Notes under the pieces: model-generated
The model's input: only the letters and a program-made list of their open reading frames with translations
Told to the model about the DNA's origin: nothing
Database searches by the model: none
Part shown: piece by piece, positions 1 through 7,096 of the stretch
How the letters are laid out: each line of letters begins with the position of its first letter
Numbering within the stretch: the first letter of the stretch is position 1
Position numbers and translations under genes: made by a program
DNA from: Saccharicrinis sp. UBA6048
Lineage (GTDB): Bacteria; Bacteroidota; Bacteroidia; Bacteroidales; Marinilabiliaceae
Direction of reading: 5' to 3'
Assembly: GCA_002429115.1 (NCBI GenBank)
Contig: DIYS01000143.1
Location: 1-11,137, forward strand
DNA: 11,137 bases

Positions 1-27
1 GTTATTGTGGAGACGGATACAAAACAA

Positions 28-54
28 TTGACCATATTAACTGTTGTATTATTG
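28..54 (+). promoter_or_regulatory. weak candidate promoter for citrate synthase
   Basis: TTG at 28-30 is followed after 16 bases by TATTATTG at 47-54, which matches seven of eight positions of the Bacteroidota -7 consensus TAnnTTTG. The spacer is slightly short for this class (usually about 17-23), so this is only a candidate. It would give a leader of about 40 nt before the start codon at 100. No Shine-Dalgarno sequence is visible in that leader, which is normal for the phylum. Confidence 0.3.
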
Positions 55-99
55 CCTTTATCTCACCAAGGCTATTATTAATTCATCAGCTAACGTTAT

Positions 100-1413
100 A
101 TGGACTATATCAAGGAAAAAATTATTACAATAGGTCGCCCGAAAGCCGAAATGGTTAAAGATTTAATCAAAAAGCACGGTGACGATGTTATTCAAGAAGT
201 AACGCTTAGTCAGGTTTTAACAGGTATGAAAGGAATGGTTTCTTTATTAACCTGCACGTCTAAGCTTGACCCTGAAGAAGGAATTCGTTTCAGGGGATAT
301 ACAATTCCGGAGTTACAGAAATTACTTCCGAAAATTAAACCGGAAGGCGAACCTTTACCAGAAGGATTGTTTTATTTAATGCTTACCGGTGAATTGCCAA
401 CTAAAGAAGATGTCAATCATATTAGTGAACAATGGGCAAAACGCGCTCAGGGTATTCCACCACATGTGTACGATGTGATTAATGCATTACCTAAAGATGC
501 CCACCCGATGATTCAGTTTAATACGGCTATTCTTGCCATGTCTACTGAGTCCCAGTTTAGAAAGGCTTTCCTGACGGGTATGGATAAAAAGGATTATTGG
601 AGTCCGATGTATGAGGGGGTGATGGACCTAATTTCACGGTTACCTGTGATTGCTGCTTATATATACCGTCGTGTCTTCCATAATGAACAATACATTGATA
701 TCGATCCAAATCATGACTGGGCGGCTAATCTGGCTCATATGATGGGGCATGATACGACAGAGGTACATCGTTTGATGCGTTTGTACATGATGATTCATGC
801 AGATCATGAAGGAGGGAACGTTTCGGCGCATGCCACCCATTTGGTGGGATCGGCTTTATCGAATCCTTATTATAGCTTTTCTGCAGGTATGAATGGATTG
901 GCAGGGCCATTGCATGGTATGGCTAATCAGAATGTGATGCATTGGATTCATAAGATGGTGCGTGAAATTGGCAACGAGAATCCATCAGAAGCACAAATTA
1001 AAGAATATGCAGAGATGACGCTTAAAGCGGGTCAGGTTATTCCTGGGTATGGACACGCTGTATTGCGTAAAACAGACCCTCGATTTACTGTTCAGCTGGA
1101 GTTTGCTAAAAAATATGCGCCCGATGCTCCGCTTATTCAGGTCGTCGATAAAATATATAAGGTTGTGCCAGATGTTTTGACTTCAACCGGTAAGGTGAAG
1201 AATCCATGGCCAAATGTAGACGCGATCAGTGGCTCTTTATTATCCTCTTTTGGCATCACCGAATATCCAATATATACCGTATTGTTTGGTGTTTCAAGGG
1301 CGCTTGGAGTGCTGACCCAACTGATTTGGGATCGACTTTATGGCTTACCAATTGAACGACCAAAATCACAGAATTTGCAGTGGTTTATCGATAAAGTTAA
1401 CTATCAACAATAG
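100..1413 (+). CDS. gltA: citrate synthase, mitochondrial-like type
   Basis: The product is a 437-residue citrate synthase that condenses oxaloacetate and acetyl-CoA to citrate at the entry of the TCA cycle in the cytoplasm. The catalytic triad of the family is visible: His272 in GPLHGMANQ, His319 in GYGHAVLRKTDPR and Asp373 in PNVDAISG. Substrate-binding arginines are expected at Arg328, Arg400 and Arg420, and the HADHEGGNVSAH segment (about 233-244) is intact. The motifs resemble the pig/mitochondrial enzyme much more than the NADH-sensitive E. coli type. The ATG at 100 is the only sensible start because an in-frame TAA lies three codons upstream (91-93). The gene stands alone, followed within 20 bases by a terminator. 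Identification is firm; the symbol is the conventional one and does not imply orthology to the E. coli type. Confidence 0.97.
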   Translation: MDYIKEKIITIGRPKAEMVKDLIKKHGDDVIQEVTLSQVLTGMKGMVSLLTCTSKLDPEEGIRFRGYTIPELQKLLPKIKPEGEPLPEGLFYLMLTGELPTKEDVNHISEQWAKRAQGIPPHVYDVINALPKDAHPMIQFNTAILAMSTESQFRKAFLTGMDKKDYWSPMYEGVMDLISRLPVIAAYIYRRVFHNEQYIDIDPNHDWAANLAHMMGHDTTEVHRLMRLYMMIHADHEGGNVSAHATHLVGSALSNPYYSFSAGMNGLAGPLHGMANQNVMHWIHKMVREIGNENPSEAQIKEYAEMTLKAGQVIPGYGHAVLRKTDPRFTVQLEFAKKYAPDAPLIQVVDKIYKVVPDVLTSTGKVKNPWPNVDAISGSLLSSFGITEYPIYTVLFGVSRALGVLTQLIWDRLYGLPIERPKSQNLQWFIDKVNYQQ

Positions 1414-1431
1414 TAGCGAAAAATATTTTTG

Positions 1432-1463
1432 GGAAAGGAGGCAAAAAATTGTCTCCTTTTTTT
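1432..1463 (+). terminator. rho-independent terminator of citrate synthase gene
   Basis: AAAGGAG at 1434-1440 pairs with CTCCTTT at 1453-1459. The stem continues inward through G-U, C-G and two A-T pairs to a four-base A loop. The 3' arm runs into seven T residues (1457-1463). It lies just after the stop codon at 1413. Confidence 0.85.
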
Positions 1464-1524
1464 AACCTTTTTATTATAATGACGTATTGGGTGTGGAAAG
1501 AAAATTTAAAATTTATATAAGCAA

Positions 1525-1557
1525 TTTGCGGTTAGAATAAGGCGTGACTTAATTTTA
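1525..1557 (+). promoter_or_regulatory. candidate promoter for the propeller/SpoIIE sensor
   Basis: TTTG at 1525-1528 is followed after 21 bases by TAATTTTA at 1550-1557. This fits the Bacteroidota -33/-7 arrangement (TTTG, 19-23 bases, TAnnTTTG) with only the last G missing. The predicted leader to the ATG at 1590 is about 25-30 nt. No other candidate of similar quality lies in 1464-1589. Confidence 0.35.
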
Positions 1558-1589
1558 ATCGTCAGTGGAATTTACTATTTTTATCATCA

Positions 1590-4500
1590 ATGAGTGGATT
1601 AAGCAAACGGATGTGCGAACAACTTAAGAACGGATGTTTTAAATGGATTTCAGTAGGATCTGTTGTGCTTCTTTTGCTTGTGTTCTCCTCTACGCTTAAT
1701 GCTCAAAAACCACAAATTTCTTCAGAACAATTTACAATCAATGATGGTCTATCCAACAGTTATGTAACTGCTCTCTTTCAGGATAGCAGAGGCTATATAT
1801 GGATTGGAACATCAGATGGCTTAAACAGGTACGATGGTTACAATTTTGTTGTCTACCGTCATCATCCATTAAACGACAGCACCATCGTCGGAAATTATAT
1901 TCAGGCAATCACAGAAACACCTGATGGTAATATATGGATTGGAACCCGAAATAGTGGAATAGCTGTTTGGCAGAAAAAGAATGGCAAATTCCTGAATATT
2001 GGTAAAACTTCAAAGTTATTCAGCAGTTTGAGGGAGTGCGGGGTTTATGGTTTAATGGCAAAAGGTGATCATGTCTGGATAAAGACAAGAAATTCCGTTG
2101 CGAAAGTTCATTGTAAGACCCTCGATTTTGAGAAATTCGACCATTATTCGTCAGTATTAAAAAAAGGAATCAGCAATACCTACGAAATAGCTGCGGGCAA
2201 AGATTGTGTCTGGTTTGGCTCAAAAGACGGCATACAGTATCTGAATAATAACGATAATAAACTTAGCCGCATACATACAAGTGATAATGGACAGGTTGAA
2301 GTGAGTAACATTATCAATATTGGCGATAGTATCCTGGTGGCAGGAACCAACCAGGGCTTGATAAAGTATAATCTGACAGAGAATTCCTTTCGCAAGATAT
2401 ATAAGAATGGCGGGCGTTATGAGGCGAATGAAATAAGTGCTCTTCTGAAGGATGAAAATGGCACCGTGTGGCTAGGAACAAATAAAGGATTAATGGTGTT
2501 GGAAAGGCCTTACACAGCCTATCAAATCTACGAGGTATCATCATCTATGGAGTATGCTTTTACTAAGATATCGACATTGTTAATTGACAGAAGCGGGTTG
2601 CTCTGGGTTGGTACAAGGCAAGATGGCCTTTATAAAATAGATCGTAAACCATCTAAGTTTTCTTCAATTTCCCGTCACGATGATTTTCAATACCCAATTG
2701 ATTGCTACGATTTTCAGTCGGTATATGCAGACGAGGACAATAACCTCTGGCTTGGATCATCACAAAAAGGTGTTTACCGCATTAACCAAACAACGAAACA
2801 GTTTAAGCAATTCAATATTTATCCGCATTACGTATCAAAAGACGATCCAACAGTAAATGCTATCTATAAAGATTCAAAAGACATAATTTGGTTTGGTACC
2901 GATGAAGGAATATTTCAGCTCAGAAAAGGGAGTAACAGAATCGAGGAGTTTCATTATGCGAACAGCAGTGACCTGAAATACCTGCTCAAAACGAATGTCA
3001 TAAAAGATATTGTCGAGGATAAGATGGGGCATATTTGGTTTGCTACCCAGTTTGGATTATATCGTTATGATGGCGTTAAACTGAATAGTTACTGGGCCGA
3101 TGATGATAATTACGATGGCTTATGTGATGATGAGATTAATGTGCTTTTTGAAGATTCGGACGGACTGATTTGGATTGGGACTAATAATGGGATTAATACT
3201 TATAACTGTGCCAGCAAAAAGTTTGCAAGAATACGAAATGTGGATGGTCAATCGAAAATATTAAGTCACAATATCATTTCTGCATTTGCAGAAGATCACG
3301 ATAAAATAGTGATCGGTACGCACTCCGGATTGTCATACTTTGATAAAAATACGCGTAAAACATCCTTCTGGAAATACAATAATTTGATTAATGGAAAGAT
3401 TTATGCGGTTGAAATAGACGGTTATAATCGTATTTGGATCAGTACCGGCATTGGGATTTCTTCGATCCCTCCTGGAGGTGCACCATTTAATTATAATCGG
3501 AATGACGGTGTGCCCGACTATAATTTCAATGAAGGATCATCGTGTAAGAGCGCAAATAATCATTTATTCTTTGGTGGCGATAAAGGATTAACGATCATTG
3601 ATGCTGAGGATGTATTGAGCAATGTTCATAAGCCTCAGTTGGTTGTTAATGAAGTGAAGGTATTTCATAAGGGGCTTGAAACGCAAACGTTTGAAGGCGA
3701 CCTGAATTCTATTGAAATTACCTATCGGAATAATAAAATGATCCAGGTGTCATATTCAGCATTGGAGTTTACTTATCCTTTAGCTAATTCATACCGTGTT
3801 AAACTTGAAGGCCTTGATGATGAGTGGCGGGATGTTACAACTAAAAACCAGGTTAGCTTCTCAAACCTGTCACCCGGCGAATACATTCTGAAAATTACTG
3901 GCGCCAATAACGACTTTGTCTGGAATAATGAACCGATAGAGATGCGGATTCTCGTGGTAGCGCCCCTTTGGATGTCGGGATATGCCTATGCTTTCTACAT
4001 TGTTTTTTGTGTATTGTTAATTCAGGCATTGATCAACTATCGCATTCGTAATTTCAGGCGCGAATATAAGGCGCTGAACGAAAAAGCCACCGACAAGCAG
4101 CGCATTGAAAAGCAAAGTGAGGCCTTGTCCAGAGCGCATCAGAACCTGACTGACAGTATCAGTTATGCCAAACGTATCCAGGAGGCTATGATTCCATCAG
4201 AGGATATGGTTAAGAAAATACTTCCGAATTCGTTTATTTATTATCGACCTAAGGATATTGTTAGTGGTGATTTCTATTGGACATACCGCGTTAATAGAAA
4301 GACATTTTTGGCGGCGGTTGACTGTACCGGACATGGTGTGCCAGGTGCTTTTATGTCCATCATCGGCTACGATTTGCTAAAGAATATTGTTGAAATACAA
4401 GGCATTCAAAAGCCATCTGAAGTATTGGATCGCTTGAGTCATGAAGTGGCAAGAACATTTAAGAAGAATGGCCAGGATAAACGCATTAATGCACAGAGTA

Positions 4501-4916
4501 TTGATGATGGAATGGATATTGCCATTGTGATGCTGGATGAAGAGAAACAACTCTTGCATTTTGCAGGTGCAATGAATCCATTATACATTATCAGGGAAAA
4601 TGAAATATTGACCTTTAAAGGTGACCGCTTCCCAATTGGTTATAGTGACGAAAGCCGTGACTTAAAATATTCTTGCCAGGAAATTCCTGTTTACCCGAAA
4701 GATGTAATCTATCTGTTCTCAGATGGTTTTGCCGATCAATTTGGTGGACCGGAAGGAAAGAAGTTTAAGTACCGTCGTTTCCGACATTTACTGCTGAACA
4801 TACATAAATTGCCAATTGAGGATCAGAAGGCCATTTTGCACCAAAAAATGGAAGATTGGATGGGTACGGAATATGAACAGGTAGATGATATTTTGTTGAT
4901 GGGATTTAGGTTGTAG
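1590..4916 (+). CDS. two-component-type propeller sensor with SpoIIE/PP2C phosphatase output
   Basis: This is a 1108-residue membrane sensor. Residues 1-38 look like a signal peptide ending near LNA/QK. Fourteen blade motifs of the W(I/F/L)GT..GL type follow (tryptophans or equivalents near 71, 116, 163, 208, 250, 294, 339, 387, 434, 483, 528, 574, 616 and 660), enough for two seven-bladed propellers. A Y_Y_Y domain spans about 717-793 and a transmembrane helix about 797-815. A charged coiled coil leads to SISYAKRIQEAMIPS, a typical lead-in to SpoIIE domains. The phosphatase (about 882-1107) keeps metal-binding acids: D894 in SGDF, D911 in DCTGHGVPGA, D1045 in FSDGFAD and D1099/D1100. There is no histidine kinase, receiver or DNA-binding domain, so the likely output is dephosphorylation of an anti-sigma antagonist-like protein; none is encoded nearby. 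An alternative start is Met8 (1611). The ligand is unknown. Confidence 0.92.
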   Translation: MSGLSKRMCEQLKNGCFKWISVGSVVLLLLVFSSTLNAQKPQISSEQFTINDGLSNSYVTALFQDSRGYIWIGTSDGLNRYDGYNFVVYRHHPLNDSTIVGNYIQAITETPDGNIWIGTRNSGIAVWQKKNGKFLNIGKTSKLFSSLRECGVYGLMAKGDHVWIKTRNSVAKVHCKTLDFEKFDHYSSVLKKGISNTYEIAAGKDCVWFGSKDGIQYLNNNDNKLSRIHTSDNGQVEVSNIINIGDSILVAGTNQGLIKYNLTENSFRKIYKNGGRYEANEISALLKDENGTVWLGTNKGLMVLERPYTAYQIYEVSSSMEYAFTKISTLLIDRSGLLWVGTRQDGLYKIDRKPSKFSSISRHDDFQYPIDCYDFQSVYADEDNNLWLGSSQKGVYRINQTTKQFKQFNIYPHYVSKDDPTVNAIYKDSKDIIWFGTDEGIFQLRKGSNRIEEFHYANSSDLKYLLKTNVIKDIVEDKMGHIWFATQFGLYRYDGVKLNSYWADDDNYDGLCDDEINVLFEDSDGLIWIGTNNGINTYNCASKKFARIRNVDGQSKILSHNIISAFAEDHDKIVIGTHSGLSYFDKNTRKTSFWKYNNLINGKIYAVEIDGYNRIWISTGIGISSIPPGGAPFNYNRNDGVPDYNFNEGSSCKSANNHLFFGGDKGLTIIDAEDVLSNVHKPQLVVNEVKVFHKGLETQTFEGDLNSIEITYRNNKMIQVSYSALEFTYPLANSYRVKLEGLDDEWRDVTTKNQVSFSNLSPGEYILKITGANNDFVWNNEPIEMRILVVAPLWMSGYAYAFYIVFCVLLIQALINYRIRNFRREYKALNEKATDKQRIEKQSEALSRAHQNLTDSISYAKRIQEAMIPSEDMVKKILPNSFIYYRPKDIVSGDFYWTYRVNRKTFLAAVDCTGHGVPGAFMSIIGYDLLKNIVEIQGIQKPSEVLDRLSHEVARTFKKNGQDKRINAQSIDDGMDIAIVMLDEEKQLLHFAGAMNPLYIIRENEILTFKGDRFPIGYSDESRDLKYSCQEIPVYPKDVIYLFSDGFADQFGGPEGKKFKYRRFRHLLLNIHKLPIEDQKAILHQKMEDWMGTEYEQVDDILLMGFRL

Positions 4917-5018
4917 ATGACGAATTGGTTAATTGTTAATTTGCAGATTTGTCGAATTGGAAAACTAATGAAATGAGAATTGGTTGATGAGTTTAGAAGT
5001 TTAAAAGCCTATTATACA

Positions 5019-5048
5019 ACAAAAGCCTGGCGTTTGCCGGGCTTTTGT
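5019..5048. terminator. bidirectional terminator between convergent genes
   Basis: CAAAAGCC at 5020-5027 pairs with GGCTTTTG at 5040-5047. One G-U pair and three more G-C pairs continue inward to a GTTT loop (5032-5035). The A-rich 5' arm and T-rich 3' arm let it work for the sensor gene on the plus strand and for ychF on the minus strand. It is the usual AAAAGCC/GGCTTTT type seen between convergent genes. Confidence 0.75.
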
Positions 5049-5068
5049 ATTTCTAATGTTTAGCTTCT

Positions 5069-5086
5069 AAAAGCGAATTTATTCGC
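5069..5086 (-). terminator. possible second ychF terminator
   Basis: GCGAAT at 5073-5078 and ATTCGC at 5081-5086 form a short palindrome. On the minus strand it is followed by TTTTAG, 20 bases beyond the ychF stop. The stem is only six base pairs with a tight centre, so it may be just an intergenic palindrome; the stronger hairpin at 5019-5048 lies beyond it. Confidence 0.35.
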
Positions 5087-5106
5087 GTTCTATACTCTAA
5101 TATCTA

Positions 5107-6207
5107 TTACACATTAAAACGGAAGTGCATTATATCACCGTCCTGTACAACATATTCCTTCCCTTCAACATTCATCTTACCGGCTTCTTTACAGGCCTGC
5201 TCTGAACCCAGTTCAACAAATGTATCGTACTTAATAACTTCGGCACGGATAAATCCTTTTTCAAAATCGGTGTGGATAACTCCGGCAGCCTGTGGCGCGA
5301 AAAAGCCTTTGTGGAAAGTCCAGGCGCGTACTTCTTTTTCTCCGGCTGTAAAATAAGTTTGAAGCTCAAGCAAGCTATAAGCTGAGCGAATCAACTTGGC
5401 CACTCCTGATTCTTTTAATCCAAGATCTTCTAAAAACTCCTGGCGCTCTTCAAATGTTTCCAATTCAGCTATCTCCGACTCGGTTTTAGCGGCGATTAAA
5501 AGTATCCCGGCATTCTCATTCTTCACTGCTTCTTTCACCGCTTCCACGTGCTTATTACCGTCAATAACTGCTTCCTCATCAACATTACAAACATACATCA
5601 CCGGTTTGTTAGTTAATAAGTAAAGATCTTTGGTAACTTTTTCCTCATGCTCTGTTAACTCAACGGTACGGGCTGACTTGCCATTTTCGAAAGCTTCCTT
5701 GTAGCGATATAATACCTCGACTAATTTCTTGGCATCCACATCTTTTGATGACTTTGCTGCTTTTTCAGTTTTCTGAAGACGAGCTTCTACTGTTTCCAGA
5801 TCTTTAAACTGAAGTTCCAGGTCGATAATTTCCTTATCCCTAACCGGATCGATACTACCATCTACATGCGTTACATTATCATCGTCGAAACAGCGTAATA
5901 CGTGGATAATTGCATCAGTCTCACGAATATTTGCCAGGAACTTGTTACCAAGTCCTTCACCTTTGCTGGCACCTTTTACCAAACCTGCAATATCAACAAT
6001 TTCAACAGTTGTTGGTACAACTCTTTGAGGCTTCACAAGCTCCTCAAGCTTCACTAGTCGCTCATCAGGTACTGTTATTACACCAACGTTCGGCTCGATA
6101 GTACAAAACGGGAAGTTAGCCGATTGAGCTTTGGCGTTTGATAAACAATTAAAAAGGGTTGATTTTCCAACGTTGGGCAAACCAACGATTCCGCACTGTA
6201 ATGCCAT
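5107..6207 (-). CDS. ychF: ribosome-binding ATPase YchF (OLA1 family)
   Basis: The 366-residue product is a translation-factor-class P-loop protein of the Obg family that binds ATP in preference to GTP and associates with ribosomes. The P-loop is GLPNVGKS (9-16), G3 is DIAG (72-75), and the G4 position reads NVDE (208-211) rather than NKxD, the YchF/OLA1 hallmark linked to ATP preference. A helical coiled-coil insert lies at roughly 130-200. The C-terminal TGS-like domain (about 280-366) contains YFTAGEKEVRAW and ends in HFRFNV. Length matches the family (E. coli about 363). The MALQCGIVGLPN start places the P-loop at the normal distance from the N-terminus. It is a monocistronic unit with a good promoter at 6248-6280 and terminators before the convergent sensor gene. 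Identification is secure; the physiological role (stress and redox responses in other bacteria) comes from the family. Confidence 0.97.
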   Translation of the reverse strand: MALQCGIVGLPNVGKSTLFNCLSNAKAQSANFPFCTIEPNVGVITVPDERLVKLEELVKPQRVVPTTVEIVDIAGLVKGASKGEGLGNKFLANIRETDAIIHVLRCFDDDNVTHVDGSIDPVRDKEIIDLELQFKDLETVEARLQKTEKAAKSSKDVDAKKLVEVLYRYKEAFENGKSARTVELTEHEEKVTKDLYLLTNKPVMYVCNVDEEAVIDGNKHVEAVKEAVKNENAGILLIAAKTESEIAELETFEERQEFLEDLGLKESGVAKLIRSAYSLLELQTYFTAGEKEVRAWTFHKGFFAPQAAGVIHTDFEKGFIRAEVIKYDTFVELGSEQACKEAGKMNVEGKEYVVQDGDIMHFRFNV

Positions 6208-6247
6208 TATATTATGTCTTAATTTGTTACTCTATTATTTTGAGCTG

Positions 6248-6280
6248 CAAAAGTAGTGGTTTTTTTTAATAAAGTATCAA
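6248..6280 (-). promoter_or_regulatory. Bacteroidota-type promoter of ychF
   Basis: Read on the minus strand, TTG (6280-6278) is followed after 22 bases by TACTTTTG (6255-6248), an exact match to TAnnTTTG with a following C. Transcription would start near 6240, giving a leader of about 33 nt before the ychF ATG at 6207. The spacer is AT-rich with a long A run. Confidence 0.65.
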
Positions 6281-6325
6281 GATATAAGTAGTGAGTATCA
6301 AGATGATTAATATGCTGTACACAAG

Positions 6326-6404
6326 AAAATGGATCACTTCTTTATTTCAAATTAAGTTATAAGATGCGATCTTTGGGACTTGTGGCTGTCAGGTGTTTTT
6401 TTTT
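6326..6404 (+). repeat. palindromic repeat element, copy 1 (left flank of cassette)
   Basis: This copy starts AAAATGGATC, carries the core AAGATGCGATC at 6361-6371 and TTGTGGCT at 6380-6387, then CTGTCAGG and nine T residues (6396-6404). The core aligns without gaps with 7042-7074 at about 25 of 33 positions. The left arm (GATCACTTCTT) is an imperfect inverted match of the core (about 9 of 11), so it is a decayed version of the perfect hairpin at 7010-7057. It lies immediately upstream of the DUF4160 gene and overlaps its putative -33 region. Confidence 0.6.
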
Positions 6405-6414
6405 ACTAACTTTG
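6380..6414 (+). promoter_or_regulatory. promoter of the DUF4160-DUF2442 pair
   Basis: TAACTTTG at 6407-6414 is an exact match to the -7 consensus TAnnTTTG. TTG at 6380-6382, inside the left repeat copy, is a possible -33 element but sits 24 bases away, slightly long. Transcription would begin near 6420, leaving a leader of only about 10 nt before the ATG at 6431, so the first mRNA may be nearly leaderless. Confidence 0.5.
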
Positions 6415-6430
6415 GTATAAACTTATACTT

Positions 6431-6733
6431 ATGCCTAAACTATACGAATATTTTGGACTGATTATCCTTTTTTATTCAAATGAACACGAACCAATTCATG
6501 TTCATTGTAAATATCAAGGAAAAGAAAGTAAGGCTGATATTATATTTGAAAATGGCAAGTTTATTGAGGTTCGAATTAGTGAGGTAAGAGGTAAAGCGCC
6601 TTTGGATAGCCAAAATTTGAAAAAAATTAAAAGAGTAGTTGAAGCCTATCGTGATGATATTGTACGTAAGTGGGTTGACTTCTTTGTCTATAATAAAGTA
6701 ATTGAAACTGAGGTAATAACTAAAAAGCTATAG
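6431..6733 (+). CDS. DUF4160 family protein
   Basis: This small, probably cytoplasmic protein of 100 residues matches the DUF4160 pattern. It begins MPKLYEYFGL, with the family's short beta segment. The signature histidine motif follows, here H19-x-P21-x-H23-x-H25 (EHEPIHVHCKY). A second strand pair contains an acidic stretch (ADIIFENGKFIE), then a long helix (about 59-80) ends at the conserved Trp81. Residues 82-100 extend past the usual core. There is no signal peptide or membrane segment. The downstream gene starts two bases after the stop, so the pair is translationally linked. DUF4160 and DUF2442 genes are often adjacent in bacteria, which has made them candidates for a toxin-antitoxin-like module, but no biochemical activity is established to my knowledge. 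The coding sequence looks more AT-rich than its neighbours, consistent with an accessory gene. Confidence 0.85.
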   Translation: MPKLYEYFGLIILFYSNEHEPIHVHCKYQGKESKADIIFENGKFIEVRISEVRGKAPLDSQNLKKIKRVVEAYRDDIVRKWVDFFVYNKVIETEVITKKL

Positions 6734-6735
6734 GG

Positions 6736-6978
6736 ATGATTGTTAGAATTGAGAAGGCAGATTATAAAGGTGATTTTACAATCCATTTCCTTTTTTCAGA
6801 CAAGAAGGAATTGGAGATTGATTTTAGTGCATTTTTGAAGAGTGCAAAGAATCCTATGGTGACAAAATATCTTGATAAAAAACTGTTTAAGAACTTTACA
6901 CTAGAGGACGGCGATATTCATTGGAATGAATATGAATTGTGCTTTCCAATTTGGGACTTACACGAAGGAAAGGTATGA
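6736..6978 (+). CDS. DUF2442 family protein
   Basis: This 80-residue protein has the layout of DUF2442: an N-terminal beta hairpin (MIVRIEKADY, then FTIHFLFSDKKELEID), a middle helix (SAFLKS), a loop with FKNFTLEDGD, and the C-terminal signature IHWNEYELCFPIWDLHEG, with Trp63 and Asn64 in the conserved W-N position. The start at 6736 follows the DUF4160 stop by two bases. The preceding sequence CTATAGGGATG gives a modest purine-rich ribosome contact, suggesting coupling. In such pairs the DUF2442 member is sometimes guessed to be the partner or antitoxin; nothing here assigns roles. Two overlapping terminator hairpins follow at 7010-7096. Family assignment is fairly confident and function is unknown. 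Confidence 0.83.
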   Translation: MIVRIEKADYKGDFTIHFLFSDKKELEIDFSAFLKSAKNPMVTKYLDKKLFKNFTLEDGDIHWNEYELCFPIWDLHEGKV

Positions 6979-7007
6979 AAGCTCCTGAGTAGCTCTGAAA
7001 AAATAAC

Positions 7008-7057
7008 AAAAAAGGATCGCATATTCTTACCAATCTGGTTTAAGATGCGATCCTTTT
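7008..7057. terminator. bidirectional terminator, DUF2442 gene / hutH
   Basis: AAAAGGATCGCAT (7010-7022) pairs perfectly over 13 bp with ATGCGATCCTTTT (7045-7057). A small ACC/GGT stem lies inside the loop. On the minus strand the stem ends in six T residues, serving hutH; on the plus strand it ends in four. Confidence 0.75.
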
Positions 7058-7096
7058 AATTTGTGGCTAACAGCTTTATACTGTCAGCTATTTTTT
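7009..7096 (+). repeat. palindromic repeat element, copy 2 (right flank of cassette)
   Basis: This copy shares with the left flank the A-rich start, GGATC, the core AAGATGCGATC (7042-7052), TTGTGGCT (7061-7068), CTGTCAG (7081-7087) and a closing T run (7091-7096). The distance from core to TTGTGG is 19 bases in both copies. It has about 12 extra bases inside the second hairpin that copy 1 lacks. It lies in the same orientation as copy 1, making the pair direct repeats around the two-gene cassette. Confidence 0.6.
7066..7096 (+). terminator. second terminator after the cassette
   Basis: GCTAACAG (7066-7073) pairs with CTGTCAGC (7081-7088) with one A-C mismatch and a seven-base loop. TA and six T residues (7091-7096) follow. 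The T run overlaps the hutH stop codon on the other strand. It would stop plus-strand transcription before it enters hutH. Confidence 0.5.

Noticed and set aside
1..81. Plus-strand frame open from the window edge to a TAA at 79-81, possibly the tail of an upstream gene
   Set aside because: The 26 codons show no recognisable motif, and the candidate promoter for citrate synthase overlaps them; an open frame this short is expected by chance.
1434..1441. AAAGGAGG looks like a perfect Shine-Dalgarno site
   Set aside because: It is the 5' arm of the citrate synthase terminator, has no start codon at the right distance, and the next gene begins about 150 bases later.
1590..4916. Reading the long sensor as a hybrid two-component histidine kinase
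   Set aside because: No H-box, ATPase, receiver or AraC domain is present after the transmembrane helix; the C-terminal region is clearly SpoIIE/PP2C.
5396..6101. Plus-strand open frames inside ychF, and similar opposite-strand frames inside the citrate synthase, sensor, hutH and hisS genes
   Set aside because: They are antisense or out-of-frame to well-identified conserved genes and encode no recognisable protein.
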